Shown: positions 1 to 9,900, counted from the stretch's first letter. The stretch: 64,000 bases of DNA from CAVQWT01 sp963717705 (GCA_963717705.1 CAVQWT010000006.1:248001-312000); one strand, 5' to 3'. The notes: generated by a model not told the origin, from the sequence alone. Translations and numbers: made by a program.

Positions 1-375
1 CTGGTAGCCGACGGTGAACACGGGGTTCAGCGACGTCATCGGCTCCTGGAAGATCATCGAGATGTCGGCGCCGCGCAGGCTGCGGAGGTCGGAGCGCGAA
101 TACTGCGTGAGGTTGCGCCCGCCGTAGAGGATCTCGCTGTCCTTGCCGACGATCGAGTTCTCCGGCGGCAGCAGGCCGAGGATCGCGAGCGAGGTCACGC
201 TCTTGCCGGAGCCGGACTCACCGACCAGCGCGACGGTGCTGTTGCGCGGGATGTCGAAGGAGACCCGCTTCACCGCGTCGAAGGTCGTGTGCTTGTCGAT
301 GTGGAACGAGACCGACAGGTTGCGGACGCGGACCAGCGGGTCGAGGGTGTTGCTGCTGCTGTTGGCGTTGTTCAT
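1..375 (-). CDS. Peptide/dipeptide-type ABC transporter ATP-binding protein, N-terminal part
   Basis: The first 125 codons of an ABC ATPase, starting at the ATG at 375 and running off the left edge. The Walker A motif GESGSGKS and the Q-loop region QEPMTSLNP are visible; the latter wording is typical of the Opp/Dpp/Yej importer ATPases. It lies 4 bp after the permease gene on the same strand, so it is the energising subunit of the importer encoded at 380-6495. The Walker B and signature motifs lie outside the window, so it cannot be told whether this is a single-domain ATPase or a tandem YejF-like one. Confidence 0.9.
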   Translation of the reverse strand, partial: MNNANSSSNTLDPLVRVRNLSVSFHIDKHTTFDAVKRVSFDIPRNSTVALVGESGSGKSVTSLAILGLLPPENSIVGKDSEILYGGRNLTQYSRSDLRSLRGADISMIFQEPMTSLNPVFTVGYQ

Positions 376-379
376 GGCG

Positions 380-1654
380 TCAGGACCCGGCCTTGCCCTT
401 GAGTTTCGGATCGAGCGCGTCGCGCAGCGCGTCGGTGAACAGGCTGAACGCGGTGACCAGCAGCGCCATCGCGGTGCCGGCGGCGGCGAGCTGCCACCAC
501 TTGCCGAGGATCAGCTCGTTCTGCGCCTCGTTGAGCATCGACCCCCACGACACCACGTCGACCGGCACCCCGAAGCCCAGGAACGACAGGATGACCTCGG
601 CCTTGATGAAGCCGACGGCGTAGATCGACAGCTGCACCAGCACGACGTGGCTGACGTTCGGGAAGATGTGGACGAACATCCGCCGCACGTTCGACGCGCC
701 GATCGCGTCGGCCGCCTGCACGTACTCGCGCGCCTTGTGCTTCAGGTACTCGCCGCGGATCAGCCGGAAGGTGCCCGTCCACCCGGTGAGGCCCAGGATG
801 AGCACGATGGTGAGGATGCCCTTCTGCTGCAGCACCGCCGCCACCGCCAGGATCAGCAGCAGGTAGGGGATCGAGCTGAACACGCTGAAGAACCAGTTGA
901 GCGCGTCGTCGACCCAGCCGCCGTAGTAGCCGGCGAACGCGCCGAGGACGGTGCCGATGAAGGTCGCGACCAGCGCCGCCGCGAGGCCGACGAAGATCGA
1001 AGTCTCCGAGCCCTTGATCGTCTTGGCGAGCACGTCGCGGCCCCACTTGTCGCCGCCGAACGGCAGCGTCGCGGCGCGCACCTCGGTCGGCGCCGCCGCG
1101 GCGCCGGCCTGGCCCGCCTTGGCGTTGATGTCGGCCATGACGTCGGCGAGCGGATCGACGCTCTTGCCGGCGCCCGCCGGGGCGACCTTCTGCGCGTCGA
1201 TTTCCTTCATCACGTCGGCGAGCGGGTCGACGACCTTCGACTCGCCCGCGGCGGGGGCCGCGGCGCCGGCCGCCGCCGCCGGCTTGTCGCCCCTGAGCTC
1301 GGCGATGACGTCGCCGATGGGGTCGACGACGTCCGAGGTGTACGCCGCCGCCGGGACCGGCGCCGGCGCCGCGCCGGCGGGCGCGGCCGGCGTGCCGGCC
1401 TCGATGTCGGCGCCGATGAACGACGGCGGCGCGTAGTTGACGCCGGTCTCCTTCGACCAGTCCCTGGCGATCAGGCCGGCGGCCGACAGGATCATCAGCA
1501 CGAAGAACGCGACGACGATGGCGAGCGACACCATGCCGACGTGGTCAGACTTGAGCCGCTTCCAGGCCAGCGCCCACAGCCCCGGCGAGACGGAGTGCGG
1601 GATATCGCGCGGGGCGGGGCGGGCGGGCGGCATCGCCGCGACGTTGGTGGCCAT
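380..1654 (-). CDS. ABC transporter inner-membrane permease (OppC/DppC/YejE-like) with periplasmic insertion
   Basis: A 424-residue permease. One N-terminal membrane segment (about residues 41-62) is followed by a long loop, then the conserved LPFGGDKWGRDVL segment (about 197-209) that precedes the BPD transporter domain. The EAA-type loop (KAREYVQAADAIGASNVRR) that contacts the ATPase is present. Relatives are usually near 300 residues. The excess is an Ala/Pro-rich insertion at about residues 85-195 that holds three copies of a VDPLADVM-like motif. The gene ends 4 bp before the ATPase start and begins 9 bp after the OppB-like stop, so it belongs to the importer operon. The substrate is not determinable, but peptides are the usual cargo of the family. 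Confidence 0.93.
   Translation of the reverse strand: MATNVAAMPPARPAPRDIPHSVSPGLWALAWKRLKSDHVGMVSLAIVVAFFVLMILSAAGLIARDWSKETGVNYAPPSFIGADIEAGTPAAPAGAAPAPVPAAAYTSDVVDPIGDVIAELRGDKPAAAAGAAAPAAGESKVVDPLADVMKEIDAQKVAPAGAGKSVDPLADVMADINAKAGQAGAAAAPTEVRAATLPFGGDKWGRDVLAKTIKGSETSIFVGLAAALVATFIGTVLGAFAGYYGGWVDDALNWFFSVFSSIPYLLLILAVAAVLQQKGILTIVLILGLTGWTGTFRLIRGEYLKHKAREYVQAADAIGASNVRRMFVHIFPNVSHVVLVQLSIYAVGFIKAEVILSFLGFGVPVDVVSWGSMLNEAQNELILGKWWQLAAAGTAMALLVTAFSLFTDALRDALDPKLKGKAGS
1124..1330 (-). repeat. Three degenerate repeats inside the permease loop
   Basis: Residues 109-121, 141-153 and 165-177 of the permease read VVDPIGDVIAELR, VVDPLADVMKEID and SVDPLADVMADIN. They are separated by Ala/Gly/Pro spacers of about 11-19 residues. 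The repeats are predicted to lie on the periplasmic side between the first two membrane segments. Their amphipathic pattern suggests short helices, perhaps a docking site for the binding proteins; that role is inference. Confidence 0.75.
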
Positions 1655-1663
1655 CGCCGCCCC

Positions 1664-2602
1664 CTACTTGAGCTGCACCCGCGGGTCGACTGCCTTGTAC
1701 AGCAGGTCCGCGAGCAGGTTGGTGAGGATGGTGGCGAACGCGACGTAGACGGTGATCGCCTTGATCACCGGGAAGTCGGAACGCTCGACGGCGAGGATGA
1801 CCTCGCGGCCGATGCCCGGAATCGAGAAGAAGCGCTCGATCAGGAACGAGCCCAGCAAGAGGCCGGGCAGCCCCGCCATCAGGTGCGTGATGATCGGGAT
1901 CGACGCGTTGCGCAGCACGTGGATCCACATGATGCGGTTTTCGGACAGCCCCTTGGCGCGGGCGGTGCGCACGTAGTCCTGGTTGATCTCGTCGAGCACG
2001 AAGGTGCGGTACAGCCGCAGGTTCGGCGCGATCGACACCACGAGCCCGATCAGGATCGGCAGCGACGCGTAGCGGAACAGGTTCTCGACCACGCTGTCGC
2101 CCCAGCCCTGCACCGGGAACCAGCCGAGCTTGTAGGCGAAGAAGTACTGGAACACGATGATGTAGACGAGGATCGAGATCGACAGCCCGACGGTGCAGAC
2201 GATCATCACCCCGCGGTCGGTAAGCGAGCCGCGGACGTAGGCGACGGCGAGCGCCAGGCCGATCGCGACGATGGTCTCGATCACCAGCAGCGGCAGCAGC
2301 ACCGTCAGCGACGGGCCCAGTCTCGTCGCGAGGATGTGCGAGACCTTCTCGTTGGTGCTCCAGCTCGCGCCGAAGTCGGCGGTCAGGATCTGCTTGATGA
2401 AGATCCACAGCTGGACCCAGTAGGGCTGGTCGACTCCCAGCTGGCGGCGGATGTTGTCGATCTGCTCCTGGTTGCTGATCTTGCCGGCCAGCACGTAGGC
2501 GGGGTCGCCGCCCACCCAGTTGAAGAGCAGGAACACGAGCAGCACGACCCCGAGCATCGTCGGGATCATCTGCCACAGGCGTCGGATGATGTATGCGGTC
2601 AC
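1664..2602 (-). CDS. ABC transporter inner-membrane permease (OppB/DppB/YejB-like)
   Basis: A 312-residue permease starting at GTG (2602), chosen because TAYIIRRLWQMIPTMLGVV is the canonical N-terminus of this family and a GGAG lies about 7 bp upstream. The further-upstream ATG at 2716 would add an unrelated Arg/Pro-rich leader. Around six membrane segments are visible. The EAA loop (DYVRTARAKGLSENRIMWIHVLRNA) and the typical C-terminal AVDPRVQLK are present. It pairs with the OppC-like permease 9 bp downstream. A gap of about 265 bp separates it from the binding-protein gene upstream, longer than elsewhere in the operon. Confidence 0.93.
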   Translation of the reverse strand: MTAYIIRRLWQMIPTMLGVVLLVFLLFNWVGGDPAYVLAGKISNQEQIDNIRRQLGVDQPYWVQLWIFIKQILTADFGASWSTNEKVSHILATRLGPSLTVLLPLLVIETIVAIGLALAVAYVRGSLTDRGVMIVCTVGLSISILVYIIVFQYFFAYKLGWFPVQGWGDSVVENLFRYASLPILIGLVVSIAPNLRLYRTFVLDEINQDYVRTARAKGLSENRIMWIHVLRNASIPIITHLMAGLPGLLLGSFLIERFFSIPGIGREVILAVERSDFPVIKAITVYVAFATILTNLLADLLYKAVDPRVQLK

Positions 2603-2866
2603 AGGTTGCTCCGGTCCCGAGGGCGCGGGTCGCGCGCGCTCGCGGATGGTGTGCTGCCACGGTTCATGATTGCTGCCGGGACGCCCGCCACGCTCTGCGA
2701 CGGAACCACTGCGCACCCAGCCGTACGGGGCCGGTCCGCCGCGGCCGTCCCTGGATGGGGGCCGGCCGCGGCGTCGGCAGACGGGTCGGACCGGGTTCTC
2801 CGGCCGCCCGCATTTTCTTCCTCCGTTACTGCTCCTCCTCCTCCTGCATTCATTGCGCGCCGCCGG

Positions 2867-4711
2867 TCACCGGGACGACGATGCGACGTCGATGTACTGC
2901 CACTGCGAGTGCAGGATCGGATGCTTCCGGTATCCCTGCACCCGGGGCTGCACCAGCATGTTGCGGTAGCGGCTGATCGTCAGGCGCCACGGCGCGTAGG
3001 CCTCGATCAGCCGCGCCATCTCGCCGTAGAGGCGGTCGCGCTCGGGTCCCGGCGGCGTCTGCACGCTTTTCGCGTAGAGCGCATCGTACTCGGGAATCTT
3101 CGCGCACGCATTGTTGCTCTGGAACGTGTTCGGCCCGTAGAGCAGCTGCATGAAGTTGTCGCCGTCGGGGTAGTCGGCGATCCAGGACGCGGTCCGGCTC
3201 ATCAGCTTGCACCGCTTCTCGAGCTTCAGCAGCTCGGGGAACTTGTCCTTGTGCACGTCGATCCGCACGCCGATGGCGTCGAACGACTTCTTCACCAGCT
3301 CGTCCTGCTGCCGGCCGAGCGTGTCCGGGCGCGAAGAGTAGCGGATCAGCAGCGGCGCGCCGTCGGGCAGCGTGCGGTAGCCGTCGGCGCCGCGCTTGTA
3401 GCCGAACCTGTCGAGCAGCGCGTTGGCGCCGGCGGGATCGTACCTGATGCCGCTCTGCCAGCCGGCCTGGTGGCCGACGACGCCCGGCGGGATCGGGAAC
3501 TTCGCCTCGATCGCCTGGCCGTTGCGGATGACGCGGATCTCCTCGTCGACGTTGTACGACATCGCGAGCGCGCGCCGCAGCGCGATCTTGTCCTTGCCGA
3601 AGCCGCCGACGACGGGGTCCTGCATGTTCCAGTAGAGGTAGGAGATCTCGGGGTCGACGATGCGGGAGAGCTGCACGCCCCTGGCCGCGAGCTCGGGCCT
3701 GAGCTGGCCGCCGATGAGCGCGTTGGGCGCCAGCGGCCCTTCCATGTTCATGAGGTCGAGCTCGCCGTTCTGGAACGCGAGCCAGCGCGCCTGGTCCTCC
3801 TCGATGATGCTGATCTCGACGCGGCCGACGCGGGGCATGGTCTTGCCCTTCATGTCCGCGACCAGCTTCCGGTCCGCAGCGTCGCCCGGCTTGAAGTCCC
3901 AGGTGAAGCCGCGGTAGACCGGGTTGGCCTCGAGCAGGATCTTCGAGCTGCGCACCCACTTCGCCAGCGTGTACGGACCGGTACCGACGGGGTTGGCCAG
4001 CGCGCGTCCGTCGCTCTCGCCGTACGCCTCGATCACCTCGCGGGCCACCGCGGACGTCGGCTCGTGGGCCAGCACGTTCGGCAGGTTGTAGTCGGTTTCC
4101 TTCAGCCGGAAGCGCAGCGTGTACCGGTCGACCGCCTCCATCCCGGCGAGCTTGCGGTCGTAGTCGAACTTGCCGCTCTTCTTCGCCGCGGCGATCTCCT
4201 CGTCGAGGCCGACGAACTTGCCCTCGACCAGGAACGCCCACGGCGAGCGGATTCGCGGGTCGGCGAGCCGCTTCAGCGAATAGATGACGTCGTCGGCGAC
4301 GAGCTCGCGCGGCTTGCCCTTGAACACCGGGTCCGGCGCGAACCGGATGCCCTTCCGGAGCCGGATCGTCCAGGTGCGGCCGTTGTCGGTGACCTGCGGC
4401 AGCGCCTCGGCGGTCAGCGGCACGATCTTCGCGGGCTGCGCGAGGTAGTCGTAGGTGTACAGCGTCTCGAAGATCGCCTGGACGATGGTGCCGGAGTAGA
4501 GGTCGTGCACCGCGGCGGGGTCGAAGCCGGTCTCGGCGACCGGGAAGACGTCGCGGATCACCTTGTCCGGGTCGGCGGCGGCCCGCGCCGATCCGGGATG
4601 GAGCAGTGCGACGCCGCCAAGGAGCGCCGCCGCGGCGAACGCGACCAACGCGGCGCGGCGGGAGCCCGACGGCGGCCTGCCCGCGCGCCGGGCCGACGAC
4701 GACCGCGTCAC
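2867..4711 (-). CDS. ABC transporter substrate-binding protein, family 5 (second of a tandem pair)
   Basis: A 614-residue periplasmic binding protein of the SBP_bac_5 (OppA/DppA) family. The GTG start at 4711 overlaps the stop of the preceding binding protein as GTGA, which implies translational coupling. It has an Arg-rich N-terminus, a hydrophobic signal segment and an AxA-like site (SARAAADP). The core motifs ETGFDP, NGRTWTIRLRKG, NPVGTGPY and DGDNFMQLLYGPNT are present. By eye about half of its residues match the protein encoded at 4708-6495, so the two are paralogues from a tandem duplication. They may widen the range of cargo delivered to one membrane complex. Confidence 0.92.
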   Translation of the reverse strand: MTRSSSARRAGRPPSGSRRAALVAFAAAALLGGVALLHPGSARAAADPDKVIRDVFPVAETGFDPAAVHDLYSGTIVQAIFETLYTYDYLAQPAKIVPLTAEALPQVTDNGRTWTIRLRKGIRFAPDPVFKGKPRELVADDVIYSLKRLADPRIRSPWAFLVEGKFVGLDEEIAAAKKSGKFDYDRKLAGMEAVDRYTLRFRLKETDYNLPNVLAHEPTSAVAREVIEAYGESDGRALANPVGTGPYTLAKWVRSSKILLEANPVYRGFTWDFKPGDAADRKLVADMKGKTMPRVGRVEISIIEEDQARWLAFQNGELDLMNMEGPLAPNALIGGQLRPELAARGVQLSRIVDPEISYLYWNMQDPVVGGFGKDKIALRRALAMSYNVDEEIRVIRNGQAIEAKFPIPPGVVGHQAGWQSGIRYDPAGANALLDRFGYKRGADGYRTLPDGAPLLIRYSSRPDTLGRQQDELVKKSFDAIGVRIDVHKDKFPELLKLEKRCKLMSRTASWIADYPDGDNFMQLLYGPNTFQSNNACAKIPEYDALYAKSVQTPPGPERDRLYGEMARLIEAYAPWRLTISRYRNMLVQPRVQGYRKHPILHSQWQYIDVASSSR

Positions 4712-6495
4712 GACTTCGGCCCGAGGTCCATGTACAGCCACTCGGCGTGCAGGATCGGGTGCTTCTTGTAGCCCTTGACCCACGGCCGGATCAGCTGGTT
4801 GCGCTCGCGCGAGATGTGCAGGCTCCACGCGCCGTCGACTTCCATCTGCCGCGTCATGTCGATGAACAGCCGGTTGCGCTCGGGCCGGTCCGGCCGCATC
4901 GCGCGCGCCTTGCGGTAGAGCTCGTCGAAGGCCTTGGACTCGTAGCAGCCGTTGTTGCTCTGCCCGGTGTTCGGCCCGTAGAGCAGCTGCATGAAGTTCT
5001 CGCCGTCCGGAAAGTCGGCGCTCCAGGCGGCGCCCCACATCATCAGCTGGCACACCTTCGACGCCTTCAGGTGGTCGGCGAACTTGCCGGCGTCGAACTC
5101 GATGCGCACGCCGATCACGTCGAGCGACTTCTTCCACAGCTCGTTGAATGTCCGGTCGGTCTGCGAGGTGCCGGTGGCTAGCCGCAGCACCAGCGGCTTG
5201 CCGTCGGGCAGCGTGCGGTAGCCGTCCGCGCCGCGCTTGTAGCCGAAGCGGTCGAGGAGCTTGTTCGCGAGCGCGGGGTCGTAGTCGTTGATGCTCCGGT
5301 AGCCCGGGTCGTGACCGACGACGCCGGCCGGAATCGGCATGTGCAGCTGCACCGCCTGGCCCTTGCGGATGACCTTGATCTCCTCCTGGATGTCGTAGGC
5401 CATGATGATCGCGCGGCGCAGCGCGATCTTTTCCCTGCTGAAGCCGCCGACGATCGGGTCGCGGAAATTGAAGTACGTGTACGTCGCGTCCGGCTCGATC
5501 GCCCTGAACAGCGACACGCCCTGGTCCTTCCACGATGGCAGCAGCTCGCCGTCGGCGGTGACCGCCTGCGGCCGGAAGGTGCCGGGCAGATTGAGGACGT
5601 CGAGCTCCTTCTGCCCGAACGCGAGCCAGCGCGACTGGTCTTCCTCGATGATCGAGATCTCGACGCGACCGATCTGCGGCATCTTCTTGCCGCGCATCGT
5701 CTCGACCAGCGGGCCGTCCCACGCGGGCTCGGAGACGGCGAAGTCCCAGACGAAGCCGCGGTGGTCGGGATTGGCTTCGAGGACGATCTTGGCCGCCCGC
5801 GTCCAGTCCTTGAGCACGTAGGGCCCGGTGCCGACGGGATGCGCCTGCAGGTCGTCGCCGTAGGCCTCGACGACCTCCCGCGCCATCGCGCCGTAGGGGA
5901 CGTGGGCCGCGGTGTAGTTGAAAAGGTAGTCGGGCTCGGTCAGCCGGATGCGCAGCGTGTGGCGGTCGACCGCCGTCAGACCGCTGATCTTCGCGTCGTA
6001 GTCGAACTTGCCGGTCTTCTTCGCCGCGGCGATCGCGGCGTCGAGCCCCTCGATCTTGCCCTCGACCATGAACGCCCAGGGCGAGCGGTTCTTCGGGTCG
6101 GCGAAGCGCTTGAACGAGTAGACGAAGTCCTCGGCGACGAGTTCGCGCTTGACGCCCTTGAACGCCGGGTCCGGAGTGAAGTAGATGCCCTTCTTCAGCC
6201 GGAACACGTAGGTGCGGCCGTTGTCGGACACCTCGGGCATGGTCTCGGCGACCATCGGCACCAGCTTCGCGGGACGCGCGAGGTAGTCGTAGGTGAGCAG
6301 CCGCTCGAAAATGACCTCGTTTACGGTGTTGGAATAGAGGTCGGAAACGCGGACCGGGTCGAACCCGGTTTCGGCGGCCGGAAAGGACACGCGGTAGACC
6401 TTCGCGGGATCGGCCGCCAACGCCGGCGCGGCGAGCGCGGCGAGCGCGGTCGCGGCGACGAAACCACGCAAAATGCGGCCGAAACGACGAAACAT
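4708..6495 (-). CDS. ABC transporter substrate-binding protein, family 5 (first of a tandem pair)
   Basis: A 595-residue extracytoplasmic binding protein of the SBP_bac_5 family. The ATG at 6495 is chosen because it opens a clean signal peptide (MFRRFGRILRGFVAATALAA, cleavage after PALA). Upstream in-frame codons give a non-signal-like sequence. Family motifs include ETGFDPVR, NGRTYVFRLKKG, HPVGTGPY and DGENFMQLLYGPNTGQ. It is the first gene of the importer operon and diverges from the DUF2062 gene only 49 bp away. The promoter must lie in that short gap or inside the DUF2062 gene. Confidence 0.93.
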   Translation of the reverse strand: MFRRFGRILRGFVAATALAALAAPALAADPAKVYRVSFPAAETGFDPVRVSDLYSNTVNEVIFERLLTYDYLARPAKLVPMVAETMPEVSDNGRTYVFRLKKGIYFTPDPAFKGVKRELVAEDFVYSFKRFADPKNRSPWAFMVEGKIEGLDAAIAAAKKTGKFDYDAKISGLTAVDRHTLRIRLTEPDYLFNYTAAHVPYGAMAREVVEAYGDDLQAHPVGTGPYVLKDWTRAAKIVLEANPDHRGFVWDFAVSEPAWDGPLVETMRGKKMPQIGRVEISIIEEDQSRWLAFGQKELDVLNLPGTFRPQAVTADGELLPSWKDQGVSLFRAIEPDATYTYFNFRDPIVGGFSREKIALRRAIIMAYDIQEEIKVIRKGQAVQLHMPIPAGVVGHDPGYRSINDYDPALANKLLDRFGYKRGADGYRTLPDGKPLVLRLATGTSQTDRTFNELWKKSLDVIGVRIEFDAGKFADHLKASKVCQLMMWGAAWSADFPDGENFMQLLYGPNTGQSNNGCYESKAFDELYRKARAMRPDRPERNRLFIDMTRQMEVDGAWSLHISRERNQLIRPWVKGYKKHPILHAEWLYMDLGPKS

Positions 6496-6544
6496 CCCTA
6501 CCCCCGAAAAACAAAGCCGCGCATAGTAACATTTCCGAGTCGCC

Positions 6545-7111
6545 ATGCCACGCCACCTTTTCAGGAAGATGACCGCCCGCCTGCAGCCGGCGATCGATCG
6601 CATCACGAGCCATCCGTGGGTGCTCCGCCACGTCCCGGCGCTGGCCGATCCGGACCTCTGGCACCTCAATCGCCGCTCGTCCGCGCGGGCGGTCGCCGTG
6701 GGGCTGTTCTGCGGGCTGGTCCCCGGGCCGCTGCAGGTGATCTCGGCGATCGCGCTGTGCCTCGTCGTCCGCGCGAACTTCCCCGTCGCGGTGGTCACGA
6801 CGTTCTACACCAACCCGTTCACCATCATCCCGCTCTACCTGGTGGCGTACGAATACGGGTCGCTGTTCCTGCCGGACGGGGCGGCGCACGCCTCGGTGCT
6901 CGCCCCGCCGCCGTTCGCCGCGCCCGGGGTCTGGATCCCGCAGCTGTTCGACTGGATGGTGGCGATGGGCAAGCCGCTGGCGCTGGGCCTGGTGCTGCTT
7001 GCCGGCACGCTGGCGGCGCTGGGATGGGTCGTGGTCCGGCTCGGCTGGCGTGCCCACGCGGTGTGGGCATGGCGCCGCCGCGCGCGGCTGCGCGCGCTGC
7101 GCGACGCGTGA
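6545..7111 (+). CDS. DUF2062 domain membrane protein
   Basis: A 188-residue protein matching the DUF2062 family. A short cytoplasmic N-terminus is followed by WHLNRRSSARAVAVGLFCG, then RANFPVAVVTTFYTNPFT and two or three hydrophobic segments. Family members are small inner-membrane proteins of unknown function, sometimes fused to glycosyltransferases. The gene is divergent from the ABC importer and is followed within 14 bp by the glycosylase gene, so the two are probably cotranscribed. No function can be assigned from the sequence. Confidence 0.85.
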   Translation: MPRHLFRKMTARLQPAIDRITSHPWVLRHVPALADPDLWHLNRRSSARAVAVGLFCGLVPGPLQVISAIALCLVVRANFPVAVVTTFYTNPFTIIPLYLVAYEYGSLFLPDGAAHASVLAPPPFAAPGVWIPQLFDWMVAMGKPLALGLVLLAGTLAALGWVVVRLGWRAHAVWAWRRRARLRALRDA

Positions 7112-7124
7112 TGCCCGGCGCGTG

Positions 7125-7859
<735 letters not shown>

Positions 7860-7869
7860 ACGCGCCGCC

Positions 7870-8595
7870 TCAGGCACCGGCCGGGGCGCCGGCGGCGATC
7901 CCGGCCGGCAGCAGCCGTCCGTCGAGCAGCGTCAGCGTGCGGTCGGTGCGCGCCGCGAGCTCGGGGTCGTGGGTGACGATCACCAGCGCGGTGCCGGCGG
8001 CGCGGTTGAGCTCGAGCATGAGGTCGAACACCTGGTGCGCGGTGTGGCGGTCGAGGTTGCCGGTGGGCTCGTCGGCGAGCACGCAGCGCGGCGCGGTGAC
8101 CAGCGCGCGCGCCAGCGCGACCCGCTGGCGCTCGCCGCCGGACAGCTCGCCGGGCAGGTGCTTCAGCCGATGGCCGAGGCCGACGCGCTCGAGCATCGCC
8201 GCGGCTGCCGCGCGCGCGGCAGCCGGCGGGTCGCGACGCACCGTCAGCGGCATCGCGACGTTCTCGACCGCAGTGAACTCCGGCAGCAGGTGATGGAACT
8301 GGTAGATGAAGCCGAGCGCGCGGTTGCGCACGCGGCCGCGCTCGGCTTCGGACAGCGAAGCGAACGCGCGGCCTTCGATGCGCACCTCGCCGGCGGTCGG
8401 CACGTCGAGGCCGCCGAGGAGGTGCAGCAACGTGCTCTTGCCCGAGCCCGACGCGCCGACGATGGCGATGCGCTCGCCGGCGGCGAGGGCGAGGTCGATC
8501 CCCGCGAGCACCGGCACCTCCAGAGGTCCGCTGGTGTACGTCTTCGCCAGGCCCCGGCATTCGAGCACGGGCACGGCGGTCGCGGCGTCACTCAT
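7870..8595 (-). CDS. lolD: Lipoprotein-releasing ABC transporter ATP-binding protein LolD
   Basis: A 241-residue ATPase of the LolCDE complex, which extracts lipoproteins from the inner membrane and hands them to LolA. Walker A GASGSGKST, signature LSGGERQRVALARAL, Walker B CVLADEP and the H-loop (VIVTHD) are all seen. The LolD-typical GFIYQFHHLLPEFTAVENV is present. The ATG overlaps the stop of the upstream lolC/E-like gene by 8 bp, so the two are translated together. It is convergent with the glycosylase gene. Confidence 0.96.
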   Translation of the reverse strand: MSDAATAVPVLECRGLAKTYTSGPLEVPVLAGIDLALAAGERIAIVGASGSGKSTLLHLLGGLDVPTAGEVRIEGRAFASLSEAERGRVRNRALGFIYQFHHLLPEFTAVENVAMPLTVRRDPPAAARAAAAAMLERVGLGHRLKHLPGELSGGERQRVALARALVTAPRCVLADEPTGNLDRHTAHQVFDLMLELNRAAGTALVIVTHDPELAARTDRTLTLLDGRLLPAGIAAGAPAGA

Positions 8596-9835
8596 AGCGC
8601 AGCGCCTCGGCGGGATTGACGCGGGCGGCGCGCCACGCGGGATAGAGCGTCGCCAGCAGCGCCAGCACGAACGCGAGCGCCGCGATGGTCAGCACGTCGC
8701 CGCGCTGCAGGTCCGACGGCAGGTCGCTGATGTAGTAGACGCTCTTGTCGAGGAACTGCACGTTCAGCAGGCGCTCGATCGCGGGCACGACGACGTCGAT
8801 GTTGACGGCGAGCAGGATGCCGCCGACCACGCCGATCACCGTCCCGATGACGCCGATCAGTGCGCCCTGGACGATGAAGATCGCCATGATCGACCCCGGC
8901 GCCGCGCCCAGCGTGCGCAGGATCGCGATGTCGGCCTGCTTGTCGGTCACCGTCATCACCTGTGCCGATACGATGTTGAACGCGGCGACGGCGACGATCA
9001 GCGTCAGGATGATGAACATCATCCGCTTCTCGATCTGCACGGCGCGGAAGAAATTGGAGTGGTTGCGCGTCCAGTCGCGCACCTCGGCGCTCTCGGGCAG
9101 GACGGCGGCGAGGTCGCGCGCGACCGCCGGCGCGGTGAACAGGTCGTCGATCTTCAGCCGCACCCCCGTCACGCCGTCGAGCCGGTAGAGCTTGCGCGCG
9201 TCGTCGATGTCGATGAGGGCGAGGCCGCTGTCGAACTCGTACATGCCGACCTCGAACACGCCGACGACGCGGAAGCTCTTGACCCGCGGCAGCGTGCCCG
9301 CGGGCGTCAGCGTCCCCTGCGGCGTGATGACGACGACGGGATCGCCCATCCGCACGCCCAGCGCGCGGGCGAGATCGGCGCCGAGCACGATACCGAACTC
9401 ACCGGGCTTGAGCGCCGTCAGCGCCCCGCTGCGCATGTGCCGGCCGATGTCGGCGACGGTGTCCTCGCGCACCGGGTCGATGCCGCGCACCAGCGCGCCG
9501 CGGTTGACGTCGCCCGCCGACAGCATCGCCTGTCCCAGCACGTACGGCGCCGCGGCCTTGACGTGCGGATTCGCCAGCGCCGCCTTCGCCACCGCGGCGT
9601 CGTCCTTCAGCGACGGCAACCCGCGCACCTCGATGTGCGAGGCGACCGACAGGATGCGGTTGCGCAGCTCCTCCTGGAAGCCGTTCATCACCGACAGCAC
9701 GACGATCAGCGCGGCGACGCCCAGCGCAATGCCCGCCATCGACACGAACGCGATGAACGAGATGAACGAATTGCGGCCGGAGCCGCGGCGGGCGCGCGTG
9801 TAGCGCAGGCCGACGGCGATTTCGTAGGGCGTCAC
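8588..9835 (-). CDS. lolC: Lipoprotein-releasing system transmembrane protein (LolC/LolE family)
   Basis: A 415-residue inner-membrane subunit of the Lol exporter. It begins PYEIAVGLRYTRARRGSGRN, with one N-terminal membrane segment, a large periplasmic MacB-like domain (about 50-265) and three C-terminal membrane segments with the FtsX motif. The GTG at 9835 fits the family start. No Shine-Dalgarno sequence precedes it (the upstream bases are pyrimidine-rich), so initiation may be leaderless or weak. A longer reading from an ATG at 9946 would add an unlikely Arg/Pro-rich tail. Only one LolC/E homologue is present here, as in bacteria with a LolCD- or LolF-type homodimer; whether a second lies elsewhere is unknown. 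Confidence 0.93.
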   Translation of the reverse strand: MTPYEIAVGLRYTRARRGSGRNSFISFIAFVSMAGIALGVAALIVVLSVMNGFQEELRNRILSVASHIEVRGLPSLKDDAAVAKAALANPHVKAAAPYVLGQAMLSAGDVNRGALVRGIDPVREDTVADIGRHMRSGALTALKPGEFGIVLGADLARALGVRMGDPVVVITPQGTLTPAGTLPRVKSFRVVGVFEVGMYEFDSGLALIDIDDARKLYRLDGVTGVRLKIDDLFTAPAVARDLAAVLPESAEVRDWTRNHSNFFRAVQIEKRMMFIILTLIVAVAAFNIVSAQVMTVTDKQADIAILRTLGAAPGSIMAIFIVQGALIGVIGTVIGVVGGILLAVNIDVVVPAIERLLNVQFLDKSVYYISDLPSDLQRGDVLTIAALAFVLALLATLYPAWRAARVNPAEALRYE

Positions 9836-9842
9836 GGAGGAA

Positions 9843-9900
9843 GCGGCGGGAAGTTGGCGGCGCGGAGGCGGCGGGAAGGTGGCGGCGCGGAAGCGGCGGG
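9843..9900. repeat. 25-bp tandem repeat in the lolC / COG4255 intergenic region
   Basis: Two copies of a 25-bp unit (9843-9867 and 9868-9892) differ at two positions and are followed by an 8-bp partial third copy. The array occupies much of the 150-bp space between the divergent starts at 9835 and 9986. It may result from slippage and could vary in copy number. Confidence 0.85.

Noticed and set aside
143..4771. A plus-strand open frame of over 1,500 codons opposite the ABC importer genes
   Set aside because: It is an Arg/Asp/His-rich mirror of the real minus-strand genes, produced by high GC content and lacking any domain. Similar frames at 18386-22393 (minus) and elsewhere were dropped for the same reason.
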